The notes: a model not told the origin generated them from the sequence alone. DNA of 64,000 bases from CBDCUQ01 sp965222835 (GCA_965222835.1 CBDCUQ010000003.1:868001-932000); one strand, 5' to 3'; counted from the first letter of the stretch, positions 24,886 through 34,557 are shown. A program made the numbers and translations.

Positions 24886-27774
24886 TTAACGGCGGCGTGG
24901 CTTGGGTGCGGTATTGCGCAGGCCTTTCAGCCGATAGATGGCCTCAAGCGCTGCTCTGGGGGTGAACTCATCGGGGTTGATCGCATCGAGTTCTATCTCA
25001 ACCTGCGACGGGCCCGTCGAAGCGCCGGCGCTCTTGGGGCGAACGGCTGCAAAAAGTGGAAGATCGTCAAGCGGTGTGTCTCCACCCGTCGCCCGCCGGT
25101 CGTTCTTCTCAAGGAGGTCTAGAACCTCGCGTGCCCGCTCCACGACCGTCTCGGGAAGGCCCGCGAGCTTTGCCACTTGAATACCATAGGACCGATCGGC
25201 AGCGCCTGCTTTCACCTTGTGTAAGAATACGATCTCGTCGTGCCATTCCTTAACGTCGATGGTGACGTTGCCCACGCTTGCAAGGCGCCCGGCAAGTGCC
25301 GTGATTTCGTGATAGTGGGTGGCGAAGAGTGCACGGCACTTCGACATCTCGTGCAAATATTCGACGCAGGCCCAGGCAATAGAGAGCCCGTCAAACGTTG
25401 CCGTCCCGCGCCCAATCTCGTCAAGAATAACGAGTGATTGCTCCGTGGCCTGGTTAAGGATGGCCGCCGTCTCCACCATCTCGACCATGAAAGTGGATCG
25501 GCCGCGTGCCAAATCGTCGGACGCGCCCACGCGACTGAATAATCGGTCGACGAGACCGATATGCGCCTTTTGTGCGGGAACAAATGAGCCTATCTGCGCG
25601 AGCACCGTAATGAGTGCGTTCTGGCGCAGGAATGTCGACTTGCCCGCCATGTTGGGACCAGTGACCAGCCAAATCCGTGCATCCGGCATTTCATCGAAAC
25701 CGGGGGGCGGCTCTGGTCCAGCGCGGCCCAGCACACAGTCGTTCTCGATGAAAGCGCCCGCCTTGTCGCGGCGCAAGGCCTGCTCGACGACAGGATGGCG
25801 GCCGCCGCGAATGTCGAATGTCTGACTTTCACTGATTTCTGGGCGTACATAGGTTTCGGTTTCGGCAAGCTCAGAAAGCGCGGCGGTGTGATCGAGCTCT
25901 GCGAGCGCCGCGGCAATGCCGTTGAGTGCCTGTTCGCTCTTGGCCACGGCGTCGGCGAGCTCGGCAAAAACCTCCTGCTCAATGGCAAGCGCGCGCTCTG
26001 CCGCCGATGCGATCCGTCCTTCGGTCTCGGACAGCTCGATGGTTGTAAATCGCATAGCGTTGGCCATCGATTGGCGATGGCGGAAGGTCTCCGATAGTGG
26101 GGGTTCCGTCAGGGGCTTTGCGTTGAGCTGGGTGACCTCGATGTAATAACCGAGAATGTTGTTGTGGCGTACCTTGAGTGACTTGACGCCGGTCGCCTCG
26201 ATGTATTTCGCCTCGAGCGTGGCAATGACCTTGCGGCTGTCGTCCCGCAACTGGCGGGCGTCATCGAGGACCGGACGAAAACCTGCGCGGACGAAGCCGC
26301 CGTCGCGCCTTAGGTGCGGTGGCTCATCGACGAGTGCGGCGGCAAGCGCCGATGCCAAGGCCGTGTCCGCAGCCTGGAGACGCGCGACAATCGACGCAAG
26401 TGCATCCGGAAGGCCCGCGGGAGATTTTTGCTTCATGTGTTTTGCGCATGCTTCTGCGGCAGCAAGGCCGTCGCGGATTGCGGCGAGGTCGCGCGGACCG
26501 CCGCGCCCGAAGGCGAGCCGCGACATGGCACGCGCCACGTCGGGTGCGGCTCGCAGCGTGTCCCTCAGCGTTTCGCGCAGTGTTGCATCTTCGAGCAGAA
26601 AACCAACGGCATCGAGGCGCGACTCGATCTCATGTCGGTCGCGCAAGGGGCTTGCGAGGCGGGCGGCAAGTTCGCGCGCGCCTGGCCCTGTCACGGTGCG
26701 ATCGATAGCGTCGAGCAGGCTTCCTTGCTTTTCGCCGGAGGATGAGCGGATGAGTTCCAGGCTTGCCCGGCTCGCGGCATCGATGAGAAGCACCGACCCA
26801 GCGCCTGTCTTTCGCGGCGGGCGGATGACCGGCTTTTTGCCGATCTGCGTGAGATCGATGTAGCGCAGCAAGGCGCCGACGGCGGCCAGCTCGGCGCGTG
26901 AAAAGCTGCCGAATCCGCCGAGCTCGGTCACACCGAGTTGCGCCTTGAGACTGCGCTCGCCGCTCATGCTGTCGAATGACGATGAGGGCATCGGCGTTGG
27001 CGCTGCGCCGGCCAGATCGATCCAACGGTGCACCTCGCTATCGGCCAAAAGGGCGTCTGGCGAAATGACCTCCGATGGCCCCAGCCGTACCAGCTCGCCA
27101 GGAAGATCGGCGCCACTGACTTCACCCACTTCCATTTCGCCGGTCGAGATATCTACGGACGCGAGTGCGACGCTGGCACCACTTGAGAGCACGCCGCCTT
27201 CCGGCCCGCCGGGAACACGAAAGAGTGCCGTCAGATAGTTGCGGGCTTTGGCATCAAGGAGTGTGTCTTCGGTCAACGTTCCGGGTGTGACGAGGCGCAC
27301 GACGTCACGGTGTACGACCGCCTTTGATCCGCGCTTCTTGGCCTCTGCGGGATCTTCCAATTGTTCGCATACGGCGACCCGGTAGCCGCGTTTGATCAGG
27401 CGCTGCAGATATTCATCTGCCCGGTGGATCGGGACACCGCACATCGGTATATCTTCGCCCAAATGCTTGCCGCGCTTGGTGAGCACGATACCGAGGGCCG
27501 CGGATGCCACCACGGCGTCTTCAAAAAACAGCTCATAGAAATCGCCCATGCGGTACCAGAGCAGGCTATCGGGATTGGCCGCCTTGATCTCCAGGAATTG
27601 CGCCATGGAGGGCGTGGCCTCTCCTGCGGATCGCGCGCGAAGGGCGGCTCTCGACGGAGTCTTTTCCGCGTCGTCCCTTCCTTGTTGCGCGGCTTCTGAT
27701 GACGGCTCCGCCGCCGCCCCGCGTTTGCTATGCGAGACAGACTTCTTGCGCGCGCTTTTTCCCCTTTGGGCCAT
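24886..27774 (-). CDS. mutS: DNA mismatch repair protein MutS
   Basis: The 962-residue product is longer than E. coli MutS because of a basic N-terminal extension of about 55 residues. The mismatch-reading motif is in YRMGDFYELFFEDA near residue 80. The Walker A is TGPNMAGKSTFLRQ near residue 690 and the Walker B/ABC signature region is LVILDEIGRGTATFDGLSIA. The C-terminus ends in a basic KPRRR tail. MutS binds mismatches and recruits MutL. The glnD-mutS order is frequent in Hyphomicrobiales. Confidence 0.95.
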   Translation of the reverse strand: MAQRGKSARKKSVSHSKRGAAAEPSSEAAQQGRDDAEKTPSRAALRARSAGEATPSMAQFLEIKAANPDSLLWYRMGDFYELFFEDAVVASAALGIVLTKRGKHLGEDIPMCGVPIHRADEYLQRLIKRGYRVAVCEQLEDPAEAKKRGSKAVVHRDVVRLVTPGTLTEDTLLDAKARNYLTALFRVPGGPEGGVLSSGASVALASVDISTGEMEVGEVSGADLPGELVRLGPSEVISPDALLADSEVHRWIDLAGAAPTPMPSSSFDSMSGERSLKAQLGVTELGGFGSFSRAELAAVGALLRYIDLTQIGKKPVIRPPRKTGAGSVLLIDAASRASLELIRSSSGEKQGSLLDAIDRTVTGPGARELAARLASPLRDRHEIESRLDAVGFLLEDATLRETLRDTLRAAPDVARAMSRLAFGRGGPRDLAAIRDGLAAAEACAKHMKQKSPAGLPDALASIVARLQAADTALASALAAALVDEPPHLRRDGGFVRAGFRPVLDDARQLRDDSRKVIATLEAKYIEATGVKSLKVRHNNILGYYIEVTQLNAKPLTEPPLSETFRHRQSMANAMRFTTIELSETEGRIASAAERALAIEQEVFAELADAVAKSEQALNGIAAALAELDHTAALSELAETETYVRPEISESQTFDIRGGRHPVVEQALRRDKAGAFIENDCVLGRAGPEPPPGFDEMPDARIWLVTGPNMAGKSTFLRQNALITVLAQIGSFVPAQKAHIGLVDRLFSRVGASDDLARGRSTFMVEMVETAAILNQATEQSLVILDEIGRGTATFDGLSIAWACVEYLHEMSKCRALFATHYHEITALAGRLASVGNVTIDVKEWHDEIVFLHKVKAGAADRSYGIQVAKLAGLPETVVERAREVLDLLEKNDRRATGGDTPLDDLPLFAAVRPKSAGASTGPSQVEIELDAINPDEFTPRAALEAIYRLKGLRNTAPKPRRR

Positions 27775-27878
27775 GTGCTTGGTTACCCTTGCTGCAACCG
27801 TCCCTGCAACAGGCGAATTGCAGACCCAGGGGATGCCTTATCCCGCGTCTTTTAAGAAAAATTGCGCAAACTGCCGGC

Positions 27879-29090
27879 TCATCCCTTGGCCGCGGCGAGA
27901 GCGGTCTCGAGGTCGGTGATAATATCGTCCACGGCTTCGAGGCCGACGGACAAGCGGATCACGCCATCGGTTATGCCAAGTTCGGCGCGCGCGGCCGCCC
28001 CGATCTTGTAGTGCGTCGTCGTCGCCGGGTGGGTGACCAAGCTCTTGGCGTCGCCGAGATTGTTTGAAATCTTGGTCAGACGCAGCGCATTTTGGAATCG
28101 GAACGCTGCCGCCTTGCCACCCTCCACTTCAAACGACACGACCTGTCCGCCGGCCAGCATCTGCTTTTTGGCCAGCGCTGCCTGGGGGTGATCATCGCGG
28201 AAGGGATACAAGACACGGAGAATGCCTTTCTGCTCGGCCATATGATCGGCGATTTGCGCCGCGCTTTCGCATTGCGCCTTAATGCGGACGGGCAACGTCT
28301 CGAGGCCCTTCAAAAGGACCCAGGCATTGAACGGAGAAAGTGACGGTCCGGTCTGGCGCACCCAATCCTGCAGGTGGTCGGTGACAAATTTTTCCGTTCC
28401 CAACACGACACCGCCCATACAGCGTCCCTGGCCATCAATGTGTTTGGTCGCCGAATAGATGACGATGTCCGCGCCGTGTTTGAGTGGCTTCTGCAGGAGC
28501 GGTGTGGCGAACACGTTGTCGACGGCGACGAGGGCACCGGCGGCATGCGCGATCTTCGCGACTTCTTCGATGTCGACGAGATCGAGCATCGGGTTCGCCG
28601 GCGTTTCGAAGAACACCATTTTGGTGTTGGGACGCATGGCATCCTGCCAGGCGTTGAGATCACGTCCATCGATCAGCATCATTTGGATGCCGAAGCGCGG
28701 ACACAACGTTTCGACGATGTAACGGCAGGATCCGAACATGGCGCGGGCCGCGACGATGTGATCTCCCGCTTTGAGATAGGAGAGTAGTCCGGCTGTGACG
28801 GCTGCCATACCGGTTGCCGTGGCGCGCGCATCCTCGGCGCCTTCCAGGAGACGCATGCGCTCTTCGAACATGGTGACGGTCGGGTTGCCGAAGCGGGTGT
28901 ACTGGTAGCCGGGGCTTTCCTGCTTGAAGCGGGCTTCTGCCTGCTCGGAGCTGTCGTAGACGAAGCCCTGGGTGAGGAACATCGCTTCCGAGGTTTCGCA
29001 ATGTTGCGAGCGGACCACGCCGCCGTGCACGAGTTGCGTTTCCGGCGCCCAGGCCTCACTTCCTTCAGGCGCGTTCTTGTCAGATGCCAT
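27879..29090 (-). CDS. metZ: O-succinylhomoserine sulfhydrylase
   Basis: The ATG at 29090 (MASDKNAPEGSEAW) gives 403 residues; the upstream in-frame stretch is riboswitch and terminator, not protein. The Cys/Met metabolism PLP-enzyme fold is clear. YQYTRFGNPTVTMFEERMRL comes first, then LVAVDNVFATPLLQKPLKHG. The PLP lysine is in YSATKHIDGQGRCMGGVVLG and the substrate loop in SLGDAKSLVTHPAT form (here NLGDAKSLVTHPATTTH). The enzyme makes homocysteine from O-succinylhomoserine and sulfide. A SAM-II riboswitch in its leader supports the role in methionine supply. Confidence 0.92.
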   Translation of the reverse strand: MASDKNAPEGSEAWAPETQLVHGGVVRSQHCETSEAMFLTQGFVYDSSEQAEARFKQESPGYQYTRFGNPTVTMFEERMRLLEGAEDARATATGMAAVTAGLLSYLKAGDHIVAARAMFGSCRYIVETLCPRFGIQMMLIDGRDLNAWQDAMRPNTKMVFFETPANPMLDLVDIEEVAKIAHAAGALVAVDNVFATPLLQKPLKHGADIVIYSATKHIDGQGRCMGGVVLGTEKFVTDHLQDWVRQTGPSLSPFNAWVLLKGLETLPVRIKAQCESAAQIADHMAEQKGILRVLYPFRDDHPQAALAKKQMLAGGQVVSFEVEGGKAAAFRFQNALRLTKISNNLGDAKSLVTHPATTTHYKIGAAARAELGITDGVIRLSVGLEAVDDIITDLETALAAAKG

Positions 29091-29132
29091 TGCGACGTTC
29101 CCTTTTCCCCGGGCGGCGATGGGGCCGCCCAA

Positions 29133-29178
29133 CAAAAAACCCGGCCTCCACTTGCGCCGCTTCAACGCTGAAGCCGGG
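29133..29178 (-). terminator. Intrinsic terminator in the metZ leader, between riboswitch and start codon
   Basis: On the minus strand CCCGGC and GCCGGG pair around about 28 bases, which include a smaller hairpin GCTTC/GAAGC. A run of six T follows. A further hairpin GGGCGGC/GCCGCCC lies just after it, before the ribosome-binding region. Its place between the SAM-II aptamer and the start codon suggests transcription attenuation. Confidence 0.65.
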
Positions 29179-29200
29179 CGCTCGGAGATCCGGGGTCGCA

Positions 29201-29260
29201 CGGCCTCTTTAGCGACTTCTTTAACGTGGCTGCAAGCCGGCCGGCCAAATCACCACGAAT
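29201..29260 (-). ncRNA. SAM-II riboswitch aptamer
   Basis: Read on the minus strand the element has CGTGGTGATTTGGCCGG, CGGCTTGCAGCCACG, CGTTAAA and GTCGCTAAAGAGG in order. The stem CGTGG/CCACG and the conserved loop and pseudoknot bases (GGTGATTT, TTGCAGCCACGTTAAA, GCTAAA) match the SAM-II (metA-type) class known from alphaproteobacteria. It lies about 110 bases before metZ. Binding of S-adenosylmethionine would lower metZ expression. Confidence 0.92.
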
Positions 29261-29381
29261 GCTCAACGGGGATTATCCCCTTCCGGCTCTTGGCGTCAAG
29301 GGGAGCGTGGGTTAGAGCGGCAGTCTCACCGCCAAATGCCCTTCCCCGGCCCGGCGCGGCGAGAGCCAGGAGAGCCGTTCT

Positions 29382-30518
29382 ATGGGCAAGACAGCCACGA
29401 AAGTCGCAAATGACGCCAACCCCAAGCTCGGTGTGGCGGTGAGCGACGGGATTTTCCCGGCGCAGGCCATTCGCGCCATGATTTCGGCAGGTTCCATTAA
29501 ATTGGCAGAGCCGGCGAGCGACGGCCAATTGCAGCCGGCCAGCATCGATCTTCGGCTCGGGCCCAAAGCTTTTCGCGTGCGCGCAAGTTTTTTGCCGGGG
29601 CCAGACTCGAAGGTTGCCGACAAACTCGCCGACTTTAAGTTGCACGAAATCGATCTTGCCGATGGCGCGGTTTTGGAAACGGGCTGCGTTTATGTGGTGC
29701 CGCTTCTGGAAAGCCTGGCGCTGCCACCGGCAATCTCGGCCTCGACCAATCCTAAGAGCTCGACGGGGCGGCTCGACGTCTTTACCCGTGTCATTGCCGA
29801 CGGCGTCTCTGCGTTCGATCAGATTCCCGGCGGGTATTCGGGCCCGCTTTATGCCGAAATCTGTCCGCAGACGTTTCCCATTGTCGCGCGCAAAGGTTCG
29901 AAGCTGACGCAGATCCGGTTCCGCGCTGGCGATCCGCGTGAAACAGATGCCGGTCTTGCCGAGCTTCATGCCTGCGATACGCTCGTCTCCGGGGCCACGG
30001 TCGATATCAACGATGGGATCGCGCTGTCGGTTGACCTCGTCGGTGATTCAGATGGTCTCATTGGCTACCGCGCCAAGCGGCATACGGGCGTCGTCGACGT
30101 GGACCGGCCCGGGAGCTGCGCCGTGCTCGATTACTGGGAACCGATCCATGCGCGCGGGGGCAACCGCCTGGTGCTCGATCCGGACCAGTTCTATATCCTC
30201 GCCTCCAAGGAGGCCGTGCACATACCGCCGACGCATGCCGCCGAGATGATGCCGTTCAATCCGCTGGTCGGCGAATTTCGTGTGCACTACGCAGGGTTCA
30301 TGGATCCTGGCTTCGGACATGCGGAAGCCGGCGGCAAGGGCTCACGCGTCGTGCTCGAAGTGCGCTCACACAAGGTGCCGTTTATTCTCGAAGACGGTCA
30401 GATCATTGGCCGCCTGGTCTATGAGCGCATGGTCGAGGTGCCGGAAATGCTCTACGGGCGTGACCTCGGTTCCAACTATCAAGCGCAACGCCTTAAGCTC
30501 TCAAAGCATTTCAAGTAG
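29382..30518 (+). CDS. dcd: 2'-deoxycytidine 5'-triphosphate deaminase (double-length form)
   Basis: The 378-residue product is about twice the usual Dcd length. Both halves show dUTPase/Dcd-fold motifs: LQPASIDLRLGPKAFRVRAS and LALPPAISASTNPKSSTGRL in the first, FMDPGFGHAEAGGKGSRVVL and VPFILEDGQIIGRLVYERM in the second. Such long forms are annotated as dCTP deaminases in alphaproteobacteria. They convert dCTP to dUTP for thymidylate synthesis, and dut is present further on in the window. The ATG at 29382 follows AGGAGAG. The gene is divergent from metZ. Confidence 0.85.
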   Translation: MGKTATKVANDANPKLGVAVSDGIFPAQAIRAMISAGSIKLAEPASDGQLQPASIDLRLGPKAFRVRASFLPGPDSKVADKLADFKLHEIDLADGAVLETGCVYVVPLLESLALPPAISASTNPKSSTGRLDVFTRVIADGVSAFDQIPGGYSGPLYAEICPQTFPIVARKGSKLTQIRFRAGDPRETDAGLAELHACDTLVSGATVDINDGIALSVDLVGDSDGLIGYRAKRHTGVVDVDRPGSCAVLDYWEPIHARGGNRLVLDPDQFYILASKEAVHIPPTHAAEMMPFNPLVGEFRVHYAGFMDPGFGHAEAGGKGSRVVLEVRSHKVPFILEDGQIIGRLVYERMVEVPEMLYGRDLGSNYQAQRLKLSKHFK

Positions 30519-30616
30519 TTATACTTTCGTTGCCGAGGCCTTAGCGGTTCCGGCCTAGCGCATGTCGGGCTTAGCCCAAGTTACCTGTCCAACCCACTCC
30601 CCCATCCGGTGCTGTT

Positions 30617-30644
30617 GTCATCCCGGGGCTTGACCCCGGGATCC
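30617..30644. repeat. Short palindromic intergenic repeat (forward)
   Basis: This 28-base palindrome begins GTCATCCCGGGG and ends CCCCGGGATCC, with a CTTGA centre. It has the same start and end bases as the element at 14791, and its arms match the 14929 element in reverse orientation. Confidence 0.85.
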
Positions 30645-30924
30645 AGGGTTCAACGGATCTCGGTGCGTGCGACTTTGTCTCTTTACTCCACACTCCGCGC
30701 TTTTTCTCTTCGCCTCACCCCTCGCCCCTCCCCATCAAGGGGAGGGGAATGACAGGAGTCGGCAGCAGTGCGTAGGCAGCTGGGAGCGGGCAGCTGGCAA
30801 CGGGGCGTATGCGCGAAGCGCTGCGTCTTCAAAGAACAGCCCTCCCCATGGTGGGGAGGGGGCGGGGTGGGGGGCGGCGGCACGCGTTGTGCCCGAATTC
30901 TTATTGCCGCGTTGGATGCACCTT

Positions 30925-30952
30925 GGATCCCGGCATTAAATACCGGGATGAC
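30925..30952. repeat. Short palindromic intergenic repeat (reverse)
   Basis: This element begins GGATCCCGGCATTA and ends CCGGGATGAC. It is almost the reverse complement of the 14791 copy, and lies 280 bases from its opposite-facing partner at 30617. Confidence 0.85.
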
Positions 30953-31191
30953 GGTTGCGACGGTGGCCGGGAGGAGGAGTAGGTGGTGCGACTTGAACAG
31001 GGCAGCACATGTTAAATCCCTGTCATGCATATGTTTCGCCGCAATCTCGCCGCGAACTCGCCTGGTGATATGACTATTCTGTGCGAAAGTCGTGGCAACG
31101 GCGCCGTGATTCGGTGCCTCAGCAACACTGCCAGTGATTTCAAGGCCGATGGCGGCGCACGCGCTGAGAGCCGGCCGGGAGGGCAAAGATT

Positions 31192-34100
31192 ATGGGTTGG
31201 GACCTCAAGGCCACTGCTGATGCTGCCATAAATCTTGTCCCGAACGCTGCCACTGCACCTTCTGATGTTTCCCTACAACAAGCGGCCGGTTGGCTGTTCG
31301 GCGCCATACTTGCCTTCGCTGTGCTGACGGCCATCTGGCGTCTGGTTCCGCGCATCTGGTCGGTTCTCGAAGAAACCGTCTTTTCGAACTGGCGTCTGGC
31401 CCTACTCGGCGCAACGGCCGTCGCCCTTTCACTGGCCTCCGGGTATACGACCTGGGACGGCATGAAGAATTTTACGGGCGAGTCGATGCTCTCGCTCCTG
31501 ATCACGTTCGGCATCCAGGGCGTGATGCTGATCATCGCCTGGCTCATTGGTGAAAGCTTTGCGACGGGCATGAGCCAGACCCAGTCCAAACGCGGCGGCG
31601 CGTGGGATCTGGTGGCGACCGGCCTGTTCGGGATTCTCGTTTTCACCGCCGTCGGTATTTGGGCCGGTCAGGCGATCACCGGTGGGGATGCCGACCCCGG
31701 CAATATCTTTAATTCGTCACTTGCCGAGACCATCCAGAATTATGCGGTGTTCGGTGCGGTCGGCGCGCTCGTGCTTGCCTTCGTCTTCGCTTTGGCTAAG
31801 AGCGATCTCGGAATTTCCTACATCCAATCGACGCGCGTCATTATTCAGAATTCGGTGCTCTGGGTGATGTTCCTGGCTTGCATGGCCACGTCCGTCTTCT
31901 TCTCCTTCGACAGCTTGTTCACTGCCATCTTCCCGAAGGAAGAGCGTGTGCGTGCTGCCGAGTTGCGTGCACAAAACCAGGTCGCCGGCGTGGTTGCCGA
32001 CATCGGTACGACAATCGAGGAGCGCCGCATCAGCGCCGCACAAGATCTCTTCGGCAGTGAGGGCTGGCTCGGCTATGACACGCAGCTTTCCAGCCTCGCA
32101 GCCAAGGCCAAAGAGAGCGAAGGCGAGGTCGAGGCCTATTTCCATGAGCAGGCCGAGGCGCGGAACCGGGCCATTGCCGAGCAGCAGGAGCGGGTGACGT
32201 CGGCGCAGAGCGGGCAAGCCGGTCTTGCCGCCAAGAAGACTTCTCTGACGGATGAGCTGGCGCGTCTTAAGGGCGAACGGCCGACGCTTGCGGCCGAGTA
32301 TGCCGAAAAGAAGAATGCGCTCGACGAGCGGGCCAAAGAGATCGACGCCAAGCGCGTTGAGGCGATGGCCGAAGCCAAGGGTGTTGAAGGCACGCTTAAG
32401 ACCGGAAAGGGTCCGATCTGGCGCGAGCGCATGGCCGAGCTCGGCAAGCTCAGGGATTATTACAAGGTCGGCGAAGAGCGCGTCAAAGATGCCAAGAAGC
32501 GGCTTGACGCCGTGCAAACGCGCATTGCCAAGATCGAGCGGGAACTGGCGCAGGTCGACGGCGATCTTGCCAAGCTCAAGGGTGAAGAACAGACGGCGAC
32601 ACAGCGCATCAGCATGACTCAATCCGCCGTCAGCGTTGAGGATGGTGATGTCATCGATCCGTCACGCATGCTGCCCGCGTTCGAAAAAGCGCGCGTCGAT
32701 TTCCGTCAGGAGCCGACCGCCGAACGCCTGACCGACGTGCAGAAGGTGTGCAGCCAGATTCTCGGCGCCATGCTGACGGCGACGCCCGCCACAAAGAAGA
32801 AGGTCAAGGGGCTCAATTGCGATCCGAAAGAAGCGGTGGAAGCAGCCTCCGTGCTGTTTGCGCTCAATACGGGCAGCGCGGCCTTCGCCGCCAACTGCGC
32901 CGGTGGCGACAAGATTACGGCGCACCGGTCGGCCGATGCCTTGTTCGGTTTCTCGCGCCGCTGCCTTGCCGACTCGGGCCTTCCATCCAAGGAAACCGAT
33001 ACGCTTCGGACGAAGATCAACTACATGGAGCTCAACCGGGACGACAAGGCGCATCGCTTCGTTGTCACATGGAACGCGTTCCAGGATGGCAACCGGCTTG
33101 CTTATCTCGCCCTTGCGATCGCCATCTCCATTGACGCGCTCGTCTTTATGTCGGGTCTGTTTGGTGCGAACGTCGTGCGCTCGCCGCTTTCTGACGTGCC
33201 GAATTACAAAGCCCGCAGCGCGCAACAACTTGAAGCCACTATCAATGCGGCACTTGGCGCGCACCAGTACGAGACCTCAGCACTTGTCCTCGGCTCTTTG
33301 AAACCGATCACGAATACCGATGGCTTCTCGGCGCTCGCAGACCTCAGCGAAGTTCACCCGGGTGTTGCCAGCCGTGTGCGTATGGTGCTGACCGCGGGCG
33401 CGGATATCGGTGCCGTGCAAACGGTGCCGGGGCCGCGCGAGCAGTACCGTGTGCGCAGCGAACTACGCGAATACTTGTCGGGCGTCTATGACCGTCACCT
33501 CAAGTCCGACAGCGCCATTGTGCAACTTGCCAAACTTGAGCAGCTCCTGCGCGAAGCCTTGCGGCCCTATACGCATGAGCACGCCGACATGACGCTCAAC
33601 AATTTCGAGCCGGTCAGCACCAAGGAGGGCTACACGTCCATGGTGACGATCAGCGCGATCCAGGATCCCTACGAAGTGCGTGTGGTGCGCCGGGTGGTGA
33701 ACGCGGGCGCAGCCATCGAGGCTATTGCGACTGATGGGAATATTGCCGACCGCTACTACATCCGGCCGGATGTTTACCGCGCGCTTCTCCTCATTCGCGC
33801 CAACGATCCGCCTTCGCCGCAATTCGCGGCCGCGCATGGACATCTGATCGGCGGGGCGCCGGCAGGTTCGATTGCGGGTGGGCGCCTTGACGCGGCGGCT
33901 CCGCCGCTTGCGGGAGGCCGGGAAAATTTGCGCCTCACACGGCGGCCCGCGGACGTGCCCGTCGAGGACGACGAGGCCGCTGAACGGCAGTCATCCGAGC
34001 ACTTGATGGAAGAGCTGCTGGAGCATTTCGCGACTGAGATCGGAATGCATACAAGGACGCTGCGCCGCTTCATCCAAATCGGACCGCGTACCAACATCCA

Positions 34101-34557
34101 CCAGCTGCGCAGCACATTATACGACATCGTGCGCAAGGACGAGAATATGCGGCGCATTATCAGCGCGGCCGACGGCACGATGGGCGAGTCGATCCAACAG
34201 GCCCATGACACGTTTGTTGAGATGCATGAACTTAGCGAGGAACAACTGCGCTTATTGAAACAAGCCTCGCACAGCATCGATCAACTGCGCACTCTTCTGC
34301 TGCTCAACGAGAATGGTGCATATCGCAATGTGCTCGCCAAGATGGAGGCCGAACTGTCCGATGACGAAGTCGCCGGACACCTCGGCGCCGACCAGGCTCA
34401 ACTGCTTCCGCACCTGAAGGTGCACCGGCGCGAACTCGTCGGCGCCGACCTTGATACCAAGGAAGGCTGGGACGATGTCTTGAGTTCCTTGAAGAGCTTC
34501 AACTACCGGATGTCATCGCTCGCACGCAATGATCGCAGGCCTGCCGACAGGGCGTAG
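31192..34557 (+). CDS. Very large membrane/coiled-coil protein of unknown function
   Basis: The ATG at 31192 follows GGGAGGG and gives 1121 residues. About six hydrophobic helices lie in residues 30-245, for example GWLFGAILAFAVLTAIW and MLSLLITFGIQGVMLIIAWL. Residues about 250-480 are rich in A, E, K, R and Q with heptad character (QERVTSAQSGQAGLAAKKTS, KRLDAVQTRIAKIERELAQV), a long coiled coil. A small cysteine-bearing domain follows, then a helix near 635-658 (LALAIAISIDALVFMSGLFG). The soluble C-terminal part holds two related modules at about 690-768 and 797-870. I recognise no family. It is probably an inner-membrane protein with a large internal or periplasmic sensor, scaffold or transport role. 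Confidence 0.8.
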   Translation: MGWDLKATADAAINLVPNAATAPSDVSLQQAAGWLFGAILAFAVLTAIWRLVPRIWSVLEETVFSNWRLALLGATAVALSLASGYTTWDGMKNFTGESMLSLLITFGIQGVMLIIAWLIGESFATGMSQTQSKRGGAWDLVATGLFGILVFTAVGIWAGQAITGGDADPGNIFNSSLAETIQNYAVFGAVGALVLAFVFALAKSDLGISYIQSTRVIIQNSVLWVMFLACMATSVFFSFDSLFTAIFPKEERVRAAELRAQNQVAGVVADIGTTIEERRISAAQDLFGSEGWLGYDTQLSSLAAKAKESEGEVEAYFHEQAEARNRAIAEQQERVTSAQSGQAGLAAKKTSLTDELARLKGERPTLAAEYAEKKNALDERAKEIDAKRVEAMAEAKGVEGTLKTGKGPIWRERMAELGKLRDYYKVGEERVKDAKKRLDAVQTRIAKIERELAQVDGDLAKLKGEEQTATQRISMTQSAVSVEDGDVIDPSRMLPAFEKARVDFRQEPTAERLTDVQKVCSQILGAMLTATPATKKKVKGLNCDPKEAVEAASVLFALNTGSAAFAANCAGGDKITAHRSADALFGFSRRCLADSGLPSKETDTLRTKINYMELNRDDKAHRFVVTWNAFQDGNRLAYLALAIAISIDALVFMSGLFGANVVRSPLSDVPNYKARSAQQLEATINAALGAHQYETSALVLGSLKPITNTDGFSALADLSEVHPGVASRVRMVLTAGADIGAVQTVPGPREQYRVRSELREYLSGVYDRHLKSDSAIVQLAKLEQLLREALRPYTHEHADMTLNNFEPVSTKEGYTSMVTISAIQDPYEVRVVRRVVNAGAAIEAIATDGNIADRYYIRPDVYRALLLIRANDPPSPQFAAAHGHLIGGAPAGSIAGGRLDAAAPPLAGGRENLRLTRRPADVPVEDDEAAERQSSEHLMEELLEHFATEIGMHTRTLRRFIQIGPRTNIHQLRSTLYDIVRKDENMRRIISAADGTMGESIQQAHDTFVEMHELSEEQLRLLKQASHSIDQLRTLLLLNENGAYRNVLAKMEAELSDDEVAGHLGADQAQLLPHLKVHRRELVGADLDTKEGWDDVLSSLKSFNYRMSSLARNDRRPADRA

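Larger units (their letters stand above)
30519..31191. other. 670-bp gene-free region rich in inverted repeats
   Basis: There is no convincing gene between dcd and the large membrane-protein gene. The region holds two palindromic elements of the type also found near 14800 (30617 and 30925) and two C/G-rich inverted repeats: CCCCTCCCC/GGGGAGGGG at 30725-30747 and CCTCCCC/GGGGAGG at 30841-30859. The last 150 bases before 31192 must carry the promoter and leader of the next gene; GGGAGGG lies just before its ATG. Confidence 0.7.

Noticed and set aside
31717..32622. 301-residue minus-strand frame
   Set aside because: It is antisense to the large coiled-coil gene. Leucine- and glycine-rich content mirrors the GAG/AAG codons of the coding strand.
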